Below are positions 50,372-59,045 of a stretch of 64,000 nucleotides of DNA, piece after piece. Location of the stretch: NCBI GenBank assembly GCA_043554545.1, contig CP121337.1, forward strand, positions 3,782,001 to 3,846,000, in the 5' to 3' direction. Position 1 is the first letter of the stretch; the number at the start of each line of letters is the position of its first letter. The position numbers and the translations under genes were made by a program. Below the pieces are notes generated by a model. That model saw nothing but the letters and a program-made list of their open reading frames with translations, did no database searches and was not told where the DNA came from. Origin of the DNA: UBA7330 sp043554545. Its GTDB lineage: Bacteria > Bacteroidota > Bacteroidia > Cytophagales > Cyclobacteriaceae.

Positions 50372-51076
50372 ATGAAATATAAACGAATTCTATTAAAACT
50401 TAGTGGTGAGGCCCTGATGGGTTCAAAAGATCACGGAATTGATTCTGAAAGATTAGAGCAATATGCTCAGGAAATCAAAAGAGTTAGTGAAGCTGGATTA
50501 GAATTATCAATTGTTATAGGAGGTGGAAATATTTTTAGAGGTGTTGATGGAGAAAGATCAGGGATAGATCGGGTGCAGGGAGATTATATGGGCATGTTGG
50601 CAACTGTCATCAACGCAATGGCTTTACAAAGTGCACTGGAAAAGCAGGGACTCTATACCAGATTAATGTCTGGACTGAAAATGGAGCAGGTATGTGAGCC
50701 CTTCATCAGAAGAAGAGCCATAAGACACCTGGAAAAAGGTAGGATTGTAATTTTCGGTGCGGGAATTGGTAACCCCTATTTCACTACAGATTCTACGGCC
50801 AGTTTAAGAGCAATTGAAATTGAAGCAGACGTCGTGCTAAAAGGAACCAGGGTTGATGGAGTTTATACTGCAGACCCTGAAAAAGATCCAAAAGCTGAGA
50901 AATATAATACACTTTCCTTTCAGGAGGCTTATGAAAAAGGCTTAAACATTATGGATATGACGGCGTTCACTCTTTGTATGGAAAACGATCTACCTATCAT
51001 CGTTTTTGATATGAATAAGCCAGGTAATTTGAATAAAATTATCATGGGTGAAACAGTAGGAACATTGATAAACTAA
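50372..51076 (+). CDS. pyrH: UMP kinase (PyrH)
   Basis: UMP kinase of 234 residues, amino-acid-kinase fold, converting UMP to UDP and regulated by GTP and UTP. Segments LKLSGEALMG, SIVIGGGNIFRG, DYMGMLATVINAMALQ, GTGNPYFTTD-like GAGIGNPYFTTDSTAS and KGTRVDGVYTADP are diagnostic. It is followed 18 bases later by frr, a widely conserved pair. A TAnnTTTG element precedes it. Confidence 0.98.
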   Translation: MKYKRILLKLSGEALMGSKDHGIDSERLEQYAQEIKRVSEAGLELSIVIGGGNIFRGVDGERSGIDRVQGDYMGMLATVINAMALQSALEKQGLYTRLMSGLKMEQVCEPFIRRRAIRHLEKGRIVIFGAGIGNPYFTTDSTASLRAIEIEADVVLKGTRVDGVYTADPEKDPKAEKYNTLSFQEAYEKGLNIMDMTAFTLCMENDLPIIVFDMNKPGNLNKIIMGETVGTLIN

Positions 51077-51094
51077 CACGATTAAATTTCAAAA

Positions 51095-51655
51095 ATGGAA
51101 GATATTGATTTTTTTCTCGAACAAGCTGAAGAAATGATGGACAAGGCAGTTGACCATTTAACTGTAGAGTTATCACGTATCAGAGCAGGTAAAGCTAGCC
51201 CTGGAATGCTTGATGGATTAGAAATAGATTACTATGGTGCAATGAGTCCACTCAACCAAATCGCTTCAGTGACTACACCAGACGCAAGAACCATTGCCAT
51301 TAAGCCATGGGAGGCTAAAATTATTCCGGAAATTGAACGCGCAATTGTCAACAGCGATTTAGGGTTAAATCCCCAAAATGATGGTGAATTAATCAGGATA
51401 AATATTCCTGCTTTGACAGAAGAACGAAGACTGAATTTGGTTAAACAGGCTAAAGCTGAGGGTGAAAATGGAAGGGTGAGCGTAAGAAATGTTCGAAAAG
51501 ATGTAAATGATTCTTTGAAAAACCTACTTAAAGAGGGTGTTGCAGAGGATCTGGTAAAAAGTGCAGAAGAAGAGGTTCAGAAAATCACGGATAAACACGT
51601 TGAAAAAATTGACCAACTGCTAATGGTTAAGGAAAAAGACATCATGACTGTTTAA
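51095..51655 (+). CDS. frr: Ribosome recycling factor
   Basis: RRF of 186 residues, which with EF-G splits the post-termination ribosome. Three-helix bundle and beta domain are evident: HLTVELSRIRAGKASPGMLDGLEIDYYG, the VTTPDARTIAIKPWEAKIIPEIERAI block and LTEERRLNLVKQAK. Its stop codon overlaps the stop codon of convergent nadD, and its last codons form half of a terminator hairpin. Confidence 0.98.
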   Translation: MEDIDFFLEQAEEMMDKAVDHLTVELSRIRAGKASPGMLDGLEIDYYGAMSPLNQIASVTTPDARTIAIKPWEAKIIPEIERAIVNSDLGLNPQNDGELIRINIPALTEERRLNLVKQAKAEGENGRVSVRNVRKDVNDSLKNLLKEGVAEDLVKSAEEEVQKITDKHVEKIDQLLMVKEKDIMTV

Positions 51656-51670
51656 ATAAACAGTTTTTTT
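51647..51670 (+). terminator. frr terminator built over the stop codon
   Basis: ACTGTTT (51647-51653) pairs with AAACAGT (51658-51664) around AAAT, followed by T residues through 51670. The stem includes the last two sense codons and part of the stop of frr and lies inside the 3' end of nadD on the other strand. Confidence 0.7.
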
Positions 51671-52224
51671 GCTTGAATCCTTTGCCGGACCCTCTCAGGA
51701 ACCAGGTATTTTATTGATTTATTCTCCCTTATTAAATTCCTGATTAATGTAGCAGATATATCCATTCGAGGAGCATCAATCATCGTTACACTCTCATGTG
51801 ATTTTAGTTCCGAATCAGCGGCATTCGGCCTGGGATACACGATTAATCCGAAATTTTTAAGGATCTCCTGATAGTTTTTCCACCTGGGGAGTGCGGCAAG
51901 GTTATCTTCACCTATAATTAAATAAAATCGATGTTCCGGGTGCTTTTCAGCAAGTACTGTAAGCGTATGAACCGTGTAGTTAGGTCGTGGGAGGTTAAAT
52001 TCAATATCACTGACCACAAAATGAACATCTTCAGTGATCGCTGCTTCTACAAGATCATATCGATCAAATTCATGCAACAAGTTTTTATTGGCTTTGAGAG
52101 GGTTTTGTGGAGATACGACAAACCATACCTGATCCATGTTGGTGGTTTCATGGACAATATTCGCAATGATTAAGTGTCCAATATGAATGGGATTAAATGA
52201 CCCAAAAAAAAGTCCAATATTCAT
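51652..52224 (-). CDS. nadD: Nicotinate-nucleotide adenylyltransferase (NadD)
   Basis: A 190-residue nucleotidyltransferase that adenylates nicotinate mononucleotide in NAD synthesis. GSFNPIHIGH at residues 8-17 is the GxFxPxHxGH active-site motif, and the C-terminal DISATLIRNLI is the SxTxxR signature. LIIGEDNLAALPRWKNYQEIL is the typical middle. It touches the gmk stop by one base, so the two are coupled, and overlaps frr by four bases at the 3' ends. Confidence 0.95.
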   Translation of the reverse strand: MNIGLFFGSFNPIHIGHLIIANIVHETTNMDQVWFVVSPQNPLKANKNLLHEFDRYDLVEAAITEDVHFVVSDIEFNLPRPNYTVHTLTVLAEKHPEHRFYLIIGEDNLAALPRWKNYQEILKNFGLIVYPRPNAADSELKSHESVTMIDAPRMDISATLIRNLIRENKSIKYLVPERVRQRIQAKKLFI

Positions 52225-52808
52225 TATTTACTGATGAATTTAATAATCTCTCCTTTTATTTCCTGAACTGCCTCTTCCAGATTCTCATTTACAAGGATAT
52301 AATCAAATTCATTAGCACGCTGCATTTCAACTTGAGCTTTTTTTAGTCGAACAGATAAATGGCTCTCATTTTCAGTATTTCTAGCAGTTAATCTTTCCCT
52401 CAAAGTATCAAGATCTTTAACCTTGATAAAAATTGACAAGGCCTTTTGATCGAAAATCTGCTTAAGGTTGATCCCTCCTACTACGTCAATGTCAAAAATT
52501 ACATGTTGATTATTTGACCAAATTTTTTCAACCTCAGATTTTAGCGTACCATAGAAAAGGTTTGGATAAACTTCCTCCCATTCATAAAAAGCATTTTCAG
52601 CTATTTTCGACCTAAACTCTTCTGGTGTCAAAAAATAATAGTCGACACCATCCTTTTCTACACCATCACGCTTCTTTCGAGTGGTAGCTGAAATGGAAAA
52701 TTTAAGTTGAGTAAGCTCTGTTAGTAACCTTTTGACAATTGTGGTCTTGCCAGCTCCAGAGGGAGCCGAAAAAATAAATGCTTTGCCCTTTGATTGACTT
52801 TCAGGCAC
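52224..52808 (-). CDS. gmk: Guanylate kinase, GTG start
   Basis: GMP kinase of 194 residues when started at GTG 52808. P-loop SAPSGAGKT at about 14-22, then SATTRKKRDGVEKDGVDYYFL and the lid, with the acceptor-binding Arg/Glu/Tyr residues typical of the family. A TTG at 52847 would add MIWLIRF..., but these codons are only the anti-sigma gene read in another frame. The GTG overlaps the anti-sigma stop (GTGCCTGA), suggesting coupling with the regulatory genes upstream. Confidence 0.9.
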   Translation of the reverse strand: MPESQSKGKAFIFSAPSGAGKTTIVKRLLTELTQLKFSISATTRKKRDGVEKDGVDYYFLTPEEFRSKIAENAFYEWEEVYPNLFYGTLKSEVEKIWSNNQHVIFDIDVVGGINLKQIFDQKALSIFIKVKDLDTLRERLTARNTENESHLSVRLKKAQVEMQRANEFDYILVNENLEEAVQEIKGEIIKFISK

Positions 52809-53067
52809 TTTTAAAAATCTTACTACGAATCTGATAAGCCAGATCAAGCGGAACCGGCTGATTGGTGATTTTTGTTTTGATAAGGATTCTGATCTCTTTC
52901 TCTACTTCATACTGCTCAAAACAAACCATGCATTTGTCTATATGAGACTTAAGATAAGCCTCCTCGTCTGCGGATGCTTCATTGTCTAACATTAGGTGAA
53001 GAATCTCCAGGCACTTATCATATTCCTTACAGCCTGACTTCTCGCCAATATCTGTCGTCTCTTTCAT
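52801..53067 (-). CDS. Soluble ZAS-type anti-sigma factor
   Basis: An 88-residue protein with the canonical zinc-binding anti-sigma motif Hx3Cx2C (HIDKCMVC, about residues 42-49) preceded by CKEYDKCLEILHLMLDNEASADEE, the usual amphipathic helix. There is no membrane segment, so it is a cytoplasmic, probably redox- or zinc-responsive, antagonist of the ECF sigma factor encoded 36 bases upstream. Its last codons overlap gmk. The call rests on motif and neighbours; the inhibitory function itself is inferred. Confidence 0.85.
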   Translation of the reverse strand: MKETTDIGEKSGCKEYDKCLEILHLMLDNEASADEEAYLKSHIDKCMVCFEQYEVEKEIRILIKTKITNQPVPLDLAYQIRSKIFKSA

Positions 53068-53074
53068 CAGATGA

Positions 53075-53088
53075 TTGAATTAATTCAA
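53075..53088. repeat. 14-bp perfect palindrome between sigma and anti-sigma genes
   Basis: TTGAATTAATTCAA reads the same on both strands. It lies in the 36-base gap between the ECF sigma gene and the anti-sigma gene and could be an operator or simply AT-rich chance. Confidence 0.35.
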
Positions 53089-53103
53089 CTAAGTAAATAA
53101 AAA

Positions 53104-53715
53104 TTATTTATATCCCATGCTATCCGCATAAGACTTTAATTTTTCTTTAAGTAGATTTCTCGCCCGATGTAGCCTTGACCTGACTGTTCCAATAGGGATG
53201 TCCAATATTTTGGCCATCTCCTCGTAAGTGAAACCTTCTAAGTCACAAAGGATGATGACAGTCCTGAAATCAACAGCTAACGAATTTAATGCGTTGCTGA
53301 CCTCATCACCCATCATATCCTTAAGGGAATCAACACGTAAATCTACGGTCTTACTGCTATCAACATCATCTGAATTGTAGAAGTTCTCCACTTCCTGATA
53401 ATCTACTTTAGAAGGCTGCTTACTTTTCTTTCTAAAGTCATTAATAAAACTATTTTTTAAGATTCTGTAAAGCCATGCCTTGGCATTTGTACCGCGCTGA
53501 AAGGAATTAATAAACCGGTATGCTTTCATGTACGTATCCTGTACCAGGTCTTTTGCATCATCCTCATCAAAAGTCAGTCTGAAAGCAAAATTGTACATAG
53601 CATCTATGTTAGGAAGGAATTCTTTGTCAAATATTTCTATCCTGGTTTTCTCCGGATATTGAAATTTTACCCGTCCTTCCTTTTCATTATTTTCTATTAC
53701 CTTCTGATTACTCAT
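53104..53715 (-). CDS. ECF-type RNA polymerase sigma factor
   Basis: A 203-residue sigma-70 family protein with region 2 (LPNIDAMYNFAFRLTFDEDDAKDLVQDTYMKAYRF) and region 4 (LACDLEGF-like ILCDLEGFTYEEMAKILDIPIGTVRSRLHRAR), and no region 3: an ECF sigma factor. Start at ATG 53715 (MSNQKVIEN); ATG 53745 and TTG 53751 are upstream alternatives. It is followed by a ZAS anti-sigma, then gmk and nadD. It diverges from the glycan locus. Targets are unknown. Confidence 0.92.
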   Translation of the reverse strand: MSNQKVIENNEKEGRVKFQYPEKTRIEIFDKEFLPNIDAMYNFAFRLTFDEDDAKDLVQDTYMKAYRFINSFQRGTNAKAWLYRILKNSFINDFRKKSKQPSKVDYQEVENFYNSDDVDSSKTVDLRVDSLKDMMGDEVSNALNSLAVDFRTVIILCDLEGFTYEEMAKILDIPIGTVRSRLHRARNLLKEKLKSYADSMGYK

Positions 53716-53889
53716 ATATAAAGTCGAAAAAAGGGTCGTTGCCATTAACAAATACTTTAATGTATCTACATGTTTTATACGTGTATAAATACATATTGTT
53801 TATAATTAATCTAAATAAGGGCAACCTCTTTTTTTAATTGATCACAATATGAAAATATCCTGTTAAAAGAATTTGTTTTGAATATTTAA

Positions 53890-54714
53890 ATGGATAATCA
53901 GACACCTGAAATCTTTTTTCATGTAGGTTTAGGAAAAACTGCCTCTACCTATTTGCAGCATAGTGTTTTCCCGCACTTTAAGGGAATCCACTATATCCCG
54001 ACAAATCGATATAAAAAATCACTCCGCATTATTGAGAAAGGTGAAAAGAAAAGATACCTTGTATCAAGAGAATTTGATCGTCAATTTGAGGATGAAGTAT
54101 CAAAATTCTGTACTATTCATCCTGATGCGTCCATTATTGTTGTTTTCAGAAGACAGGATAAATGGATTGCCTCGCAATATAAGAGACATGTCAAAGGTGG
54201 ATTCTATAAAGAATTCAAAGATTTTCTGGATGTAAAGGAAAACCAGGGGTTTTGGGATAGGCAAGAGCTTATTTTTATGGATAAGATTAGCGTAATTGAA
54301 AAGTACGCGACAAAAAAACCTTTGATTCTATTTCATGAAGACCTCTCAGATCCGTATGCGTTCATTACAAAGATCGCAAACTACTGCCAGGTCACGTTCG
54401 ATAAGCAGTCAGTGTCCATACGGCCTAGACATACGGCCTGGAAAGAAAAACAGCTACATGCTGTGAAATATTTTAGAAAAAATATTTATCAGGGGCAAAT
54501 TAAGGGTGGGAAAAACCGTTGGGAAACCTGGTTGTATTATCGTCCCTGGTGGTTACTTTTTCATCTGATTATGTATCTGGCAGTCTTTTTACCAAAGAAG
54601 TGGGTAATTAAGAAGCCACTGATAAAGCAAGATGACCTGGATACCGTTCGGGAATGGACAAGCAAGGATTGGGAAAGTCTAAAGGCTTATGCTGATAAAA
54701 ATAACCCTCAGTGA
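53890..54714 (+). CDS. Sulfotransferase-like protein
   Basis: A 274-residue protein with FHVGLGKTASTYLQHSVF at residues 10-27, the 5'-phosphosulfate loop type of PAPS sulfotransferases, and VVFRRQDKWIASQYKRH near 85-101 that resembles the 3'-phosphate motif. The C-terminal third has a hydrophobic stretch (WWLLFHLIMYLAVFL) that may associate with the membrane. It probably adds sulfate to a glycan or lipid, which is inference. First gene of the glycan locus; its TGA overlaps the next GTG (GTGA). Confidence 0.78.
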   Translation: MDNQTPEIFFHVGLGKTASTYLQHSVFPHFKGIHYIPTNRYKKSLRIIEKGEKKRYLVSREFDRQFEDEVSKFCTIHPDASIIVVFRRQDKWIASQYKRHVKGGFYKEFKDFLDVKENQGFWDRQELIFMDKISVIEKYATKKPLILFHEDLSDPYAFITKIANYCQVTFDKQSVSIRPRHTAWKEKQLHAVKYFRKNIYQGQIKGGKNRWETWLYYRPWWLLFHLIMYLAVFLPKKWVIKKPLIKQDDLDTVREWTSKDWESLKAYADKNNPQ

Positions 54715-55799
54715 GAGTACTCGAAATCTGTACCAGTAAATCTTTAGGAGGCCTTGAGCTATATTTTGTCTCCTGCTGTAGTAAATTTTCGACTAGTAAG
54801 GAAACAGAGCTATTGGGCTATGTAGCTAACAAGTCCCTAATCCATCGTCAATTAGCTGATACATCTGTTAAATATGAAATTGAAAATGCCTCACATTTTT
54901 TTCAACGGCTGATAGGCCTTTTACAACTTATCAGAAACTACAAACCGGAATTGATTCATTCTCATGTCAAAACAGATTTACTTGTAATTGCACTTTGTAA
55001 AATTTTAAGCAGGCAACGATTCAAACATATTCATACCCGACAAATGAATTTTCCGCGTAAGAAGAAAAATCCTTTTCATGGGTTCATTTACAATCAAATC
55101 GATCTCATTCTGGCCATTACCGAAAAGCTCAAAAAACAAATTATTGAAAACACAACAGTGAATCCTTCAAAGGTTCAGGTGCTTTATTACGGTGTACCAA
55201 CCCCCATATCAGGACCAAACAGAATAATAGGACTTGATAGAGATTCCAATTTTAAGATTGGTGTGGTTGCAAGGATTGATCGCAAAAAGAATCAGCATGT
55301 GCTACTTGATGCCTTAAAAATATTAAGAAACAAAAATCTTACGCCTTCAGCTTATTTAATTGGCAGATCCACTGATGAATACTATGCTAAAGAGTTAGAA
55401 AAAAACATTTTTATCAACGAGCTATCTGATCATGTTAAAATGGTTGGATTTCTAAAGAACCCAATTGACCTGATGCATCATTTTGATGTGATTTTATTGA
55501 CTTCTGAAGATGAAACTTTTGGATTAGTACTAGCTGAAGCCATGCGAGCTGGAGTTGCTGTAATTGGAGCTAATGGAGGAGGAGTTCCAGAAATCATTAT
55601 TGATCAGGAGACAGGATTACTTTTTGAGCCCAATAATCCTGAAAGTCTAGCAAGAGCCATCAAAATGGTAATATCAGATAAGCAGCTCCATAAAACATTG
55701 GCCAAAAACGGAAAGAAAAAGGCAGATCAGATTTTTAATGAAGTCAGACATTTTTCAGACTTGAATAAAATATTCACAGATTTGCTGAATAATTCATGA
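54711..55799 (+). CDS. Family 4 glycosyltransferase (GT-B)
   Basis: A 362-residue GT4 enzyme, starting with GTG at 54711 (VRVLEICTSKSLGGLELYFVS). GGLELY is the N-terminal donor loop; the C-terminal half has GVVARIDRKKNQHVLLDAL and EDETFGLVLAEAMRAGVAVIGANGGGVPEII, the E-x7-E donor-binding motif. It moves a sugar from a nucleotide sugar to a growing glycan in the cytoplasm. Overlaps the neighbours on both sides (GTGA, ATGA). Confidence 0.92.
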   Translation: MRVLEICTSKSLGGLELYFVSCCSKFSTSKETELLGYVANKSLIHRQLADTSVKYEIENASHFFQRLIGLLQLIRNYKPELIHSHVKTDLLVIALCKILSRQRFKHIHTRQMNFPRKKKNPFHGFIYNQIDLILAITEKLKKQIIENTTVNPSKVQVLYYGVPTPISGPNRIIGLDRDSNFKIGVVARIDRKKNQHVLLDALKILRNKNLTPSAYLIGRSTDEYYAKELEKNIFINELSDHVKMVGFLKNPIDLMHHFDVILLTSEDETFGLVLAEAMRAGVAVIGANGGGVPEIIIDQETGLLFEPNNPESLARAIKMVISDKQLHKTLAKNGKKKADQIFNEVRHFSDLNKIFTDLLNNS

Positions 55800-56566
55800 G
55801 TAAGCAGGTAAAAATATCAACTGTAATAATCACTTTGAATGAAGAAGCAAACATCCAAAGATGTATAGACTCTGTCCAGGGCATAGCCGATGAAATTTTG
55901 GTAGTGGATAGTTTTTCAACTGATCAGACACCTGCCATTTGCCAAAGAAATAAGGTAACCTTCATTCAACACGCATTTGAAGGCTATGTAGAACAGATTA
56001 ACTATGCGCTCAAGCAAGCAAAATATGACCATGTGCTTTCATTGGATGCAGATGAAAGTTTAAGTGAAAAGGCTCGAATTAGCGTGAAGGAAGTGAAAAA
56101 TGATTGGTTATTTGATGGATACCAGTTTAACCGATTAACCAACTACTGTGGTAAATGGATTAGACACTGCGGATGGTATCCAGATAAAAAAGTGCGGCTC
56201 TTTGATCGAAGTAAAGCTCAGTGGGGTGGTGAAAACCCACATTACCGTGTTATGCTGGAAAAAGAGCAGGTGAAATACTTAAATGTTGACCTTCTACATT
56301 ATTCCTTTCCCTCAATCAGCAGTCATGCAAAAACAGCTAATAATTTTTCAACCATAGCTGCCAATGAAGCCATAAAAAAAGGTAAAAAAGTCTCTTTCAT
56401 TATTCATGTTCTACTAAACCCTCCTTTCACTTTTGTGAAGAAGTATTTCTTCCAATTGGGATTTATGGATGGGTTCTATGGTTGGGTGGTCTGTGTATTA
56501 TCAGCCTACTCAAACTTTCTCAAGTATGTGAAAATCTGGTCCCATCAAAAATATTCCAGGTATTGA
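55796..56566 (+). CDS. Family 2 glycosyltransferase, LPS core WaaE-like
   Basis: A 256-residue GT-A enzyme with STVIITLNEEANIQRCIDSVQGIADEILVVDS and the metal-binding LDADE near residue 80. The shape, including a later PHYRVM and a hydrophobic C-terminal part, resembles WaaE/KdtX-type beta-glucosyltransferases of lipopolysaccharide core synthesis. ATG overlaps the GT4 stop (ATGA); its own stop overlaps the next start (TTGA). Role in core or lipid-linked glycan is inferred. Confidence 0.88.
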   Translation: MSKQVKISTVIITLNEEANIQRCIDSVQGIADEILVVDSFSTDQTPAICQRNKVTFIQHAFEGYVEQINYALKQAKYDHVLSLDADESLSEKARISVKEVKNDWLFDGYQFNRLTNYCGKWIRHCGWYPDKKVRLFDRSKAQWGGENPHYRVMLEKEQVKYLNVDLLHYSFPSISSHAKTANNFSTIAANEAIKKGKKVSFIIHVLLNPPFTFVKKYFFQLGFMDGFYGWVVCVLSAYSNFLKYVKIWSHQKYSRY

Positions 56567-57519
56567 AAGTTATCATTAGCAGAACGGATAAAATAGGGGA
56601 TGTGGTTTTAACCCTTCCTGTTGCTGGATTAATAAAAAAGCAATATCCTGAAGCCTACATATATTTTCTTGGAAGTAGCTACACAGCTGCGGTGGCTGAA
56701 AAATCAAAATACATTGACAAGTTCCTAAACTGGAGTGAAATTAAAGCCTCAGGAGAGTTACCTAAAGCAGACTATATCATACATGTATTCCCCAATAGCT
56801 TGGTTGCAAAGTTGGCAAAAGAAAGAAAGATAGCTATTCGTATTGGCACAAGTCATCGCATTTTCCACTTATGGAATTGCAATAAACTCATCAACTTCAC
56901 CAGAAAAAATAGCCCACTTCACGAAGCACAGTTGAATACTAAACTACTGAGTCCATTAAGGATCCTTGGAGATTTCTCCAAAATGGAATTGAGTAATTAC
57001 ATTGGATGGCAAAAAAGCACTGAGCCAGTAGAACCTCAATTACTTACACAAAAAATTAATCTCATCTTTCACACCAAATCAAAAGGAAGTGCCCTGGAAT
57101 GGCCATTGGTGAAATATTATGAAACTATAAAATCATTGCCCGGTGATCAGTTTCAAATCTTTATCAGCGGCACATTAGCTGAAGGGGCGCTTATTAGGAC
57201 GGAATTACCAGCTATCTTTGATTTGGAAAATGTTACTGATATTACGGGAAAGTTTAGTCTGAAGAATTTTATCACATTTATCGAAAAGTGTGATGGTCTG
57301 CTTGCATGTAGCACCGGGCCTCTACATATTGCCGCCGTGGCCAATATTCAATGCCTTGGGCTCTATCCTTCACAAAGGCCTATGGATGCAGGTAGGTGGG
57401 GGCCATTGGGAGCTAAAAGTCAAATTATAGAAGATGCTGTTCCAAAGACAGAAGGAAATCTTGAAATAGATGTCAACGAAGTAGTAAAAATACTAGCCAA
57501 GTGGAAAAAATTGAAGTAG
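56563..57519 (+). CDS. Family 9 glycosyltransferase (heptosyltransferase-like), TTG start
   Basis: A 318-residue GT9 protein started at TTG 56563 (LKVIISRTDKIGDVVLTLPVAG). RTDKIGDVVLTLP is the N-terminal hallmark of heptosyltransferases, and DGLLACSTGPLHIAAVANI near the C-terminus is the donor-binding end. The frame is open 27 codons upstream, but this only overlaps the previous gene. It would use an ADP-heptose or similar donor for an LPS core. It is followed by the FkbM methyltransferase four bases later. Confidence 0.88.
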   Translation: MKVIISRTDKIGDVVLTLPVAGLIKKQYPEAYIYFLGSSYTAAVAEKSKYIDKFLNWSEIKASGELPKADYIIHVFPNSLVAKLAKERKIAIRIGTSHRIFHLWNCNKLINFTRKNSPLHEAQLNTKLLSPLRILGDFSKMELSNYIGWQKSTEPVEPQLLTQKINLIFHTKSKGSALEWPLVKYYETIKSLPGDQFQIFISGTLAEGALIRTELPAIFDLENVTDITGKFSLKNFITFIEKCDGLLACSTGPLHIAAVANIQCLGLYPSQRPMDAGRWGPLGAKSQIIEDAVPKTEGNLEIDVNEVVKILAKWKKLK

Positions 57520-57523
57520 TGCC

Positions 57524-58222
57524 ATGACACAGCCCGTGAATCTCATTTATCAAAAAATCAGTGAGTTAAACCTAAAAATAACTTCTTGTTGTGAGGTAGG
57601 TGTATATCTTCCAGAAACCTCCAATGTGATCAATTTTATTGAGGATGGAGTTGAAACTACGCTCATTGAACCAGACCCATCATCAATCAAATCGATCAAA
57701 GAAAAATTTAAAAATCTCAAAAATATAACACTTCATGAGGTCGCTATTTTTGATAAAAAGGGAACCATCACCTTATCTAAGGCTAATGCATCCACTTTTG
57801 TAAGCGAGCTTCCATATAGTCCAGCTACGGTCAACGATCAATATAAGGTGAAAGAATCGGAAAGTTTTACCGTGCCTTGTGAGAAATTCTCAAGTCTTGA
57901 CCCCGGAAATTTCGACTTACTAAGTATTGATACAGAAGGCTGCGAATGGTATGTACTTCAAGACCTCAGGAGCGAACCTAAAATCATATCTATTGAAACT
58001 CATGGAAAGTTGTATATCAATCCTTTTATGTCACAGATTTCTTCTTGGATGAAAGCACATAATTATAAAGTATGGTTTAAGGATAAGAGTGATACTGTCT
58101 ACATAAAAGATGAAATAACCTCTCTTTCACTAGCTGAGAAATTGAATCTAACCGTAATGAATATTAAGCTGGCTGCCACCCGAATCATTAAATCATTAGC
58201 AAGATTAATCTCAGCAAAATAG
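57524..58222 (+). CDS. FkbM-family methyltransferase
   Basis: A 232-residue SAM-dependent methyltransferase. The FkbM pattern is seen in EVGVYLPETSNVINF, TLIEPDPSSIKSIKEKFKN, VAIFDKKGTITLSKANASTF and LLSIDTEGCEWYVLQDLR. These enzymes O-methylate sugars, often in glycans or antibiotics. Tight spacing with the GT9 and GT17 genes places it in the glycan locus; methylation of a sugar in that glycan is inferred. Confidence 0.85.
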   Translation: MTQPVNLIYQKISELNLKITSCCEVGVYLPETSNVINFIEDGVETTLIEPDPSSIKSIKEKFKNLKNITLHEVAIFDKKGTITLSKANASTFVSELPYSPATVNDQYKVKESESFTVPCEKFSSLDPGNFDLLSIDTEGCEWYVLQDLRSEPKIISIETHGKLYINPFMSQISSWMKAHNYKVWFKDKSDTVYIKDEITSLSLAEKLNLTVMNIKLAATRIIKSLARLISAK

Positions 58223-58223
58223 T

Positions 58224-59042
58224 ATGATATACGATTGTTTTAATTTTTTCAATGAACTAGACTTGTTAGAGATTCGACTGAATGTTCTTAATGAGGTTGT
58301 GGATCGATTTATTATTGTAGAAGCAAATCGAACCCATCAAGGCAAACCCAAGCCGATGAATCTTGAGGCCAATTGGGATCGGTTCAAAGCTTTTGAAAGT
58401 AAAATCACCTATTTAAAATTAGAAAAAGGCTATCCCACTTTTTTCACCCGATTTCGACCGGTGAAGACATGGGACATCGAGTACGTTCAGCGGGAATTGT
58501 TCTTCGAGGGGCTAAAGGATGCTGAAAATGAGGACAGAATAATTATTTCTGATTTAGACGAAATTCCAAATCCAAAAATGATTACGTCTAACCTTAATGA
58601 GGATGTTCCACTTGTATTTGTACAGAAATATTTCAGGTACTTTTTAAATGGTATTTGTCGGGACAAGACATGGCCAGGCCCGGTCATGTTGTCATACAAA
58701 AGACTCAAAGAAATAAATACCAAAATTGCCCGACTTCATCGGGATCCTAAATATGTGGAGAAGAAAAATCTAAAAGCAAAAGTAATTACCGACGGAGGAT
58801 GGCACTTTACTACTATTGGGAATATTGAAAAAATCATTGCTAAAATCGAAGCTTTTGCTCATAATGAGTTCAATAAAGAAGAATTTAAAGACCCTAAGAA
58901 ATTACAGAAATTAGTCAATGAAGGAGGAGATATTTTTGGTCAATCCTGGGATGTAGAATTTGAACGAATTAATGATTCATACCCTCAGTATCTCCTCGAT
59001 AATCAAAACAGGTATAAACATCTCATAAAGGATACCGATTAG
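58224..59042 (+). CDS. Family 17 glycosyltransferase
   Basis: A 272-residue protein starting MIYDCFNFFNELDLLEIRLNVL, with VDRFIIVEANRTHQGKPKP, a metal-binding-like ISDLDEIPNPK near residue 110 and GGWHFTTIGNIEKII near 190. This is the GT17 (beta-1,4-N-acetylglucosaminyltransferase, MGAT3-like) pattern also found in bacterial surface-glycan loci. Two bases follow the FkbM gene. It is convergent with the CmcI-like methyltransferase at 59046. Confidence 0.88.
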   Translation: MIYDCFNFFNELDLLEIRLNVLNEVVDRFIIVEANRTHQGKPKPMNLEANWDRFKAFESKITYLKLEKGYPTFFTRFRPVKTWDIEYVQRELFFEGLKDAENEDRIIISDLDEIPNPKMITSNLNEDVPLVFVQKYFRYFLNGICRDKTWPGPVMLSYKRLKEINTKIARLHRDPKYVEKKNLKAKVITDGGWHFTTIGNIEKIIAKIEAFAHNEFNKEEFKDPKKLQKLVNEGGDIFGQSWDVEFERINDSYPQYLLDNQNRYKHLIKDTD

Positions 59043-59045
59043 AAA

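Noticed and set aside
52809..52847. Longer TTG start for gmk
   Set aside because: These codons only overlap the anti-sigma gene; the P-loop is at its usual distance from the GTG at 52808.
53752..53889. Possible riboswitch or small RNA upstream of the glycan locus
   Set aside because: No conserved aptamer-like features; only AT-rich sequence with scattered half-palindromes.
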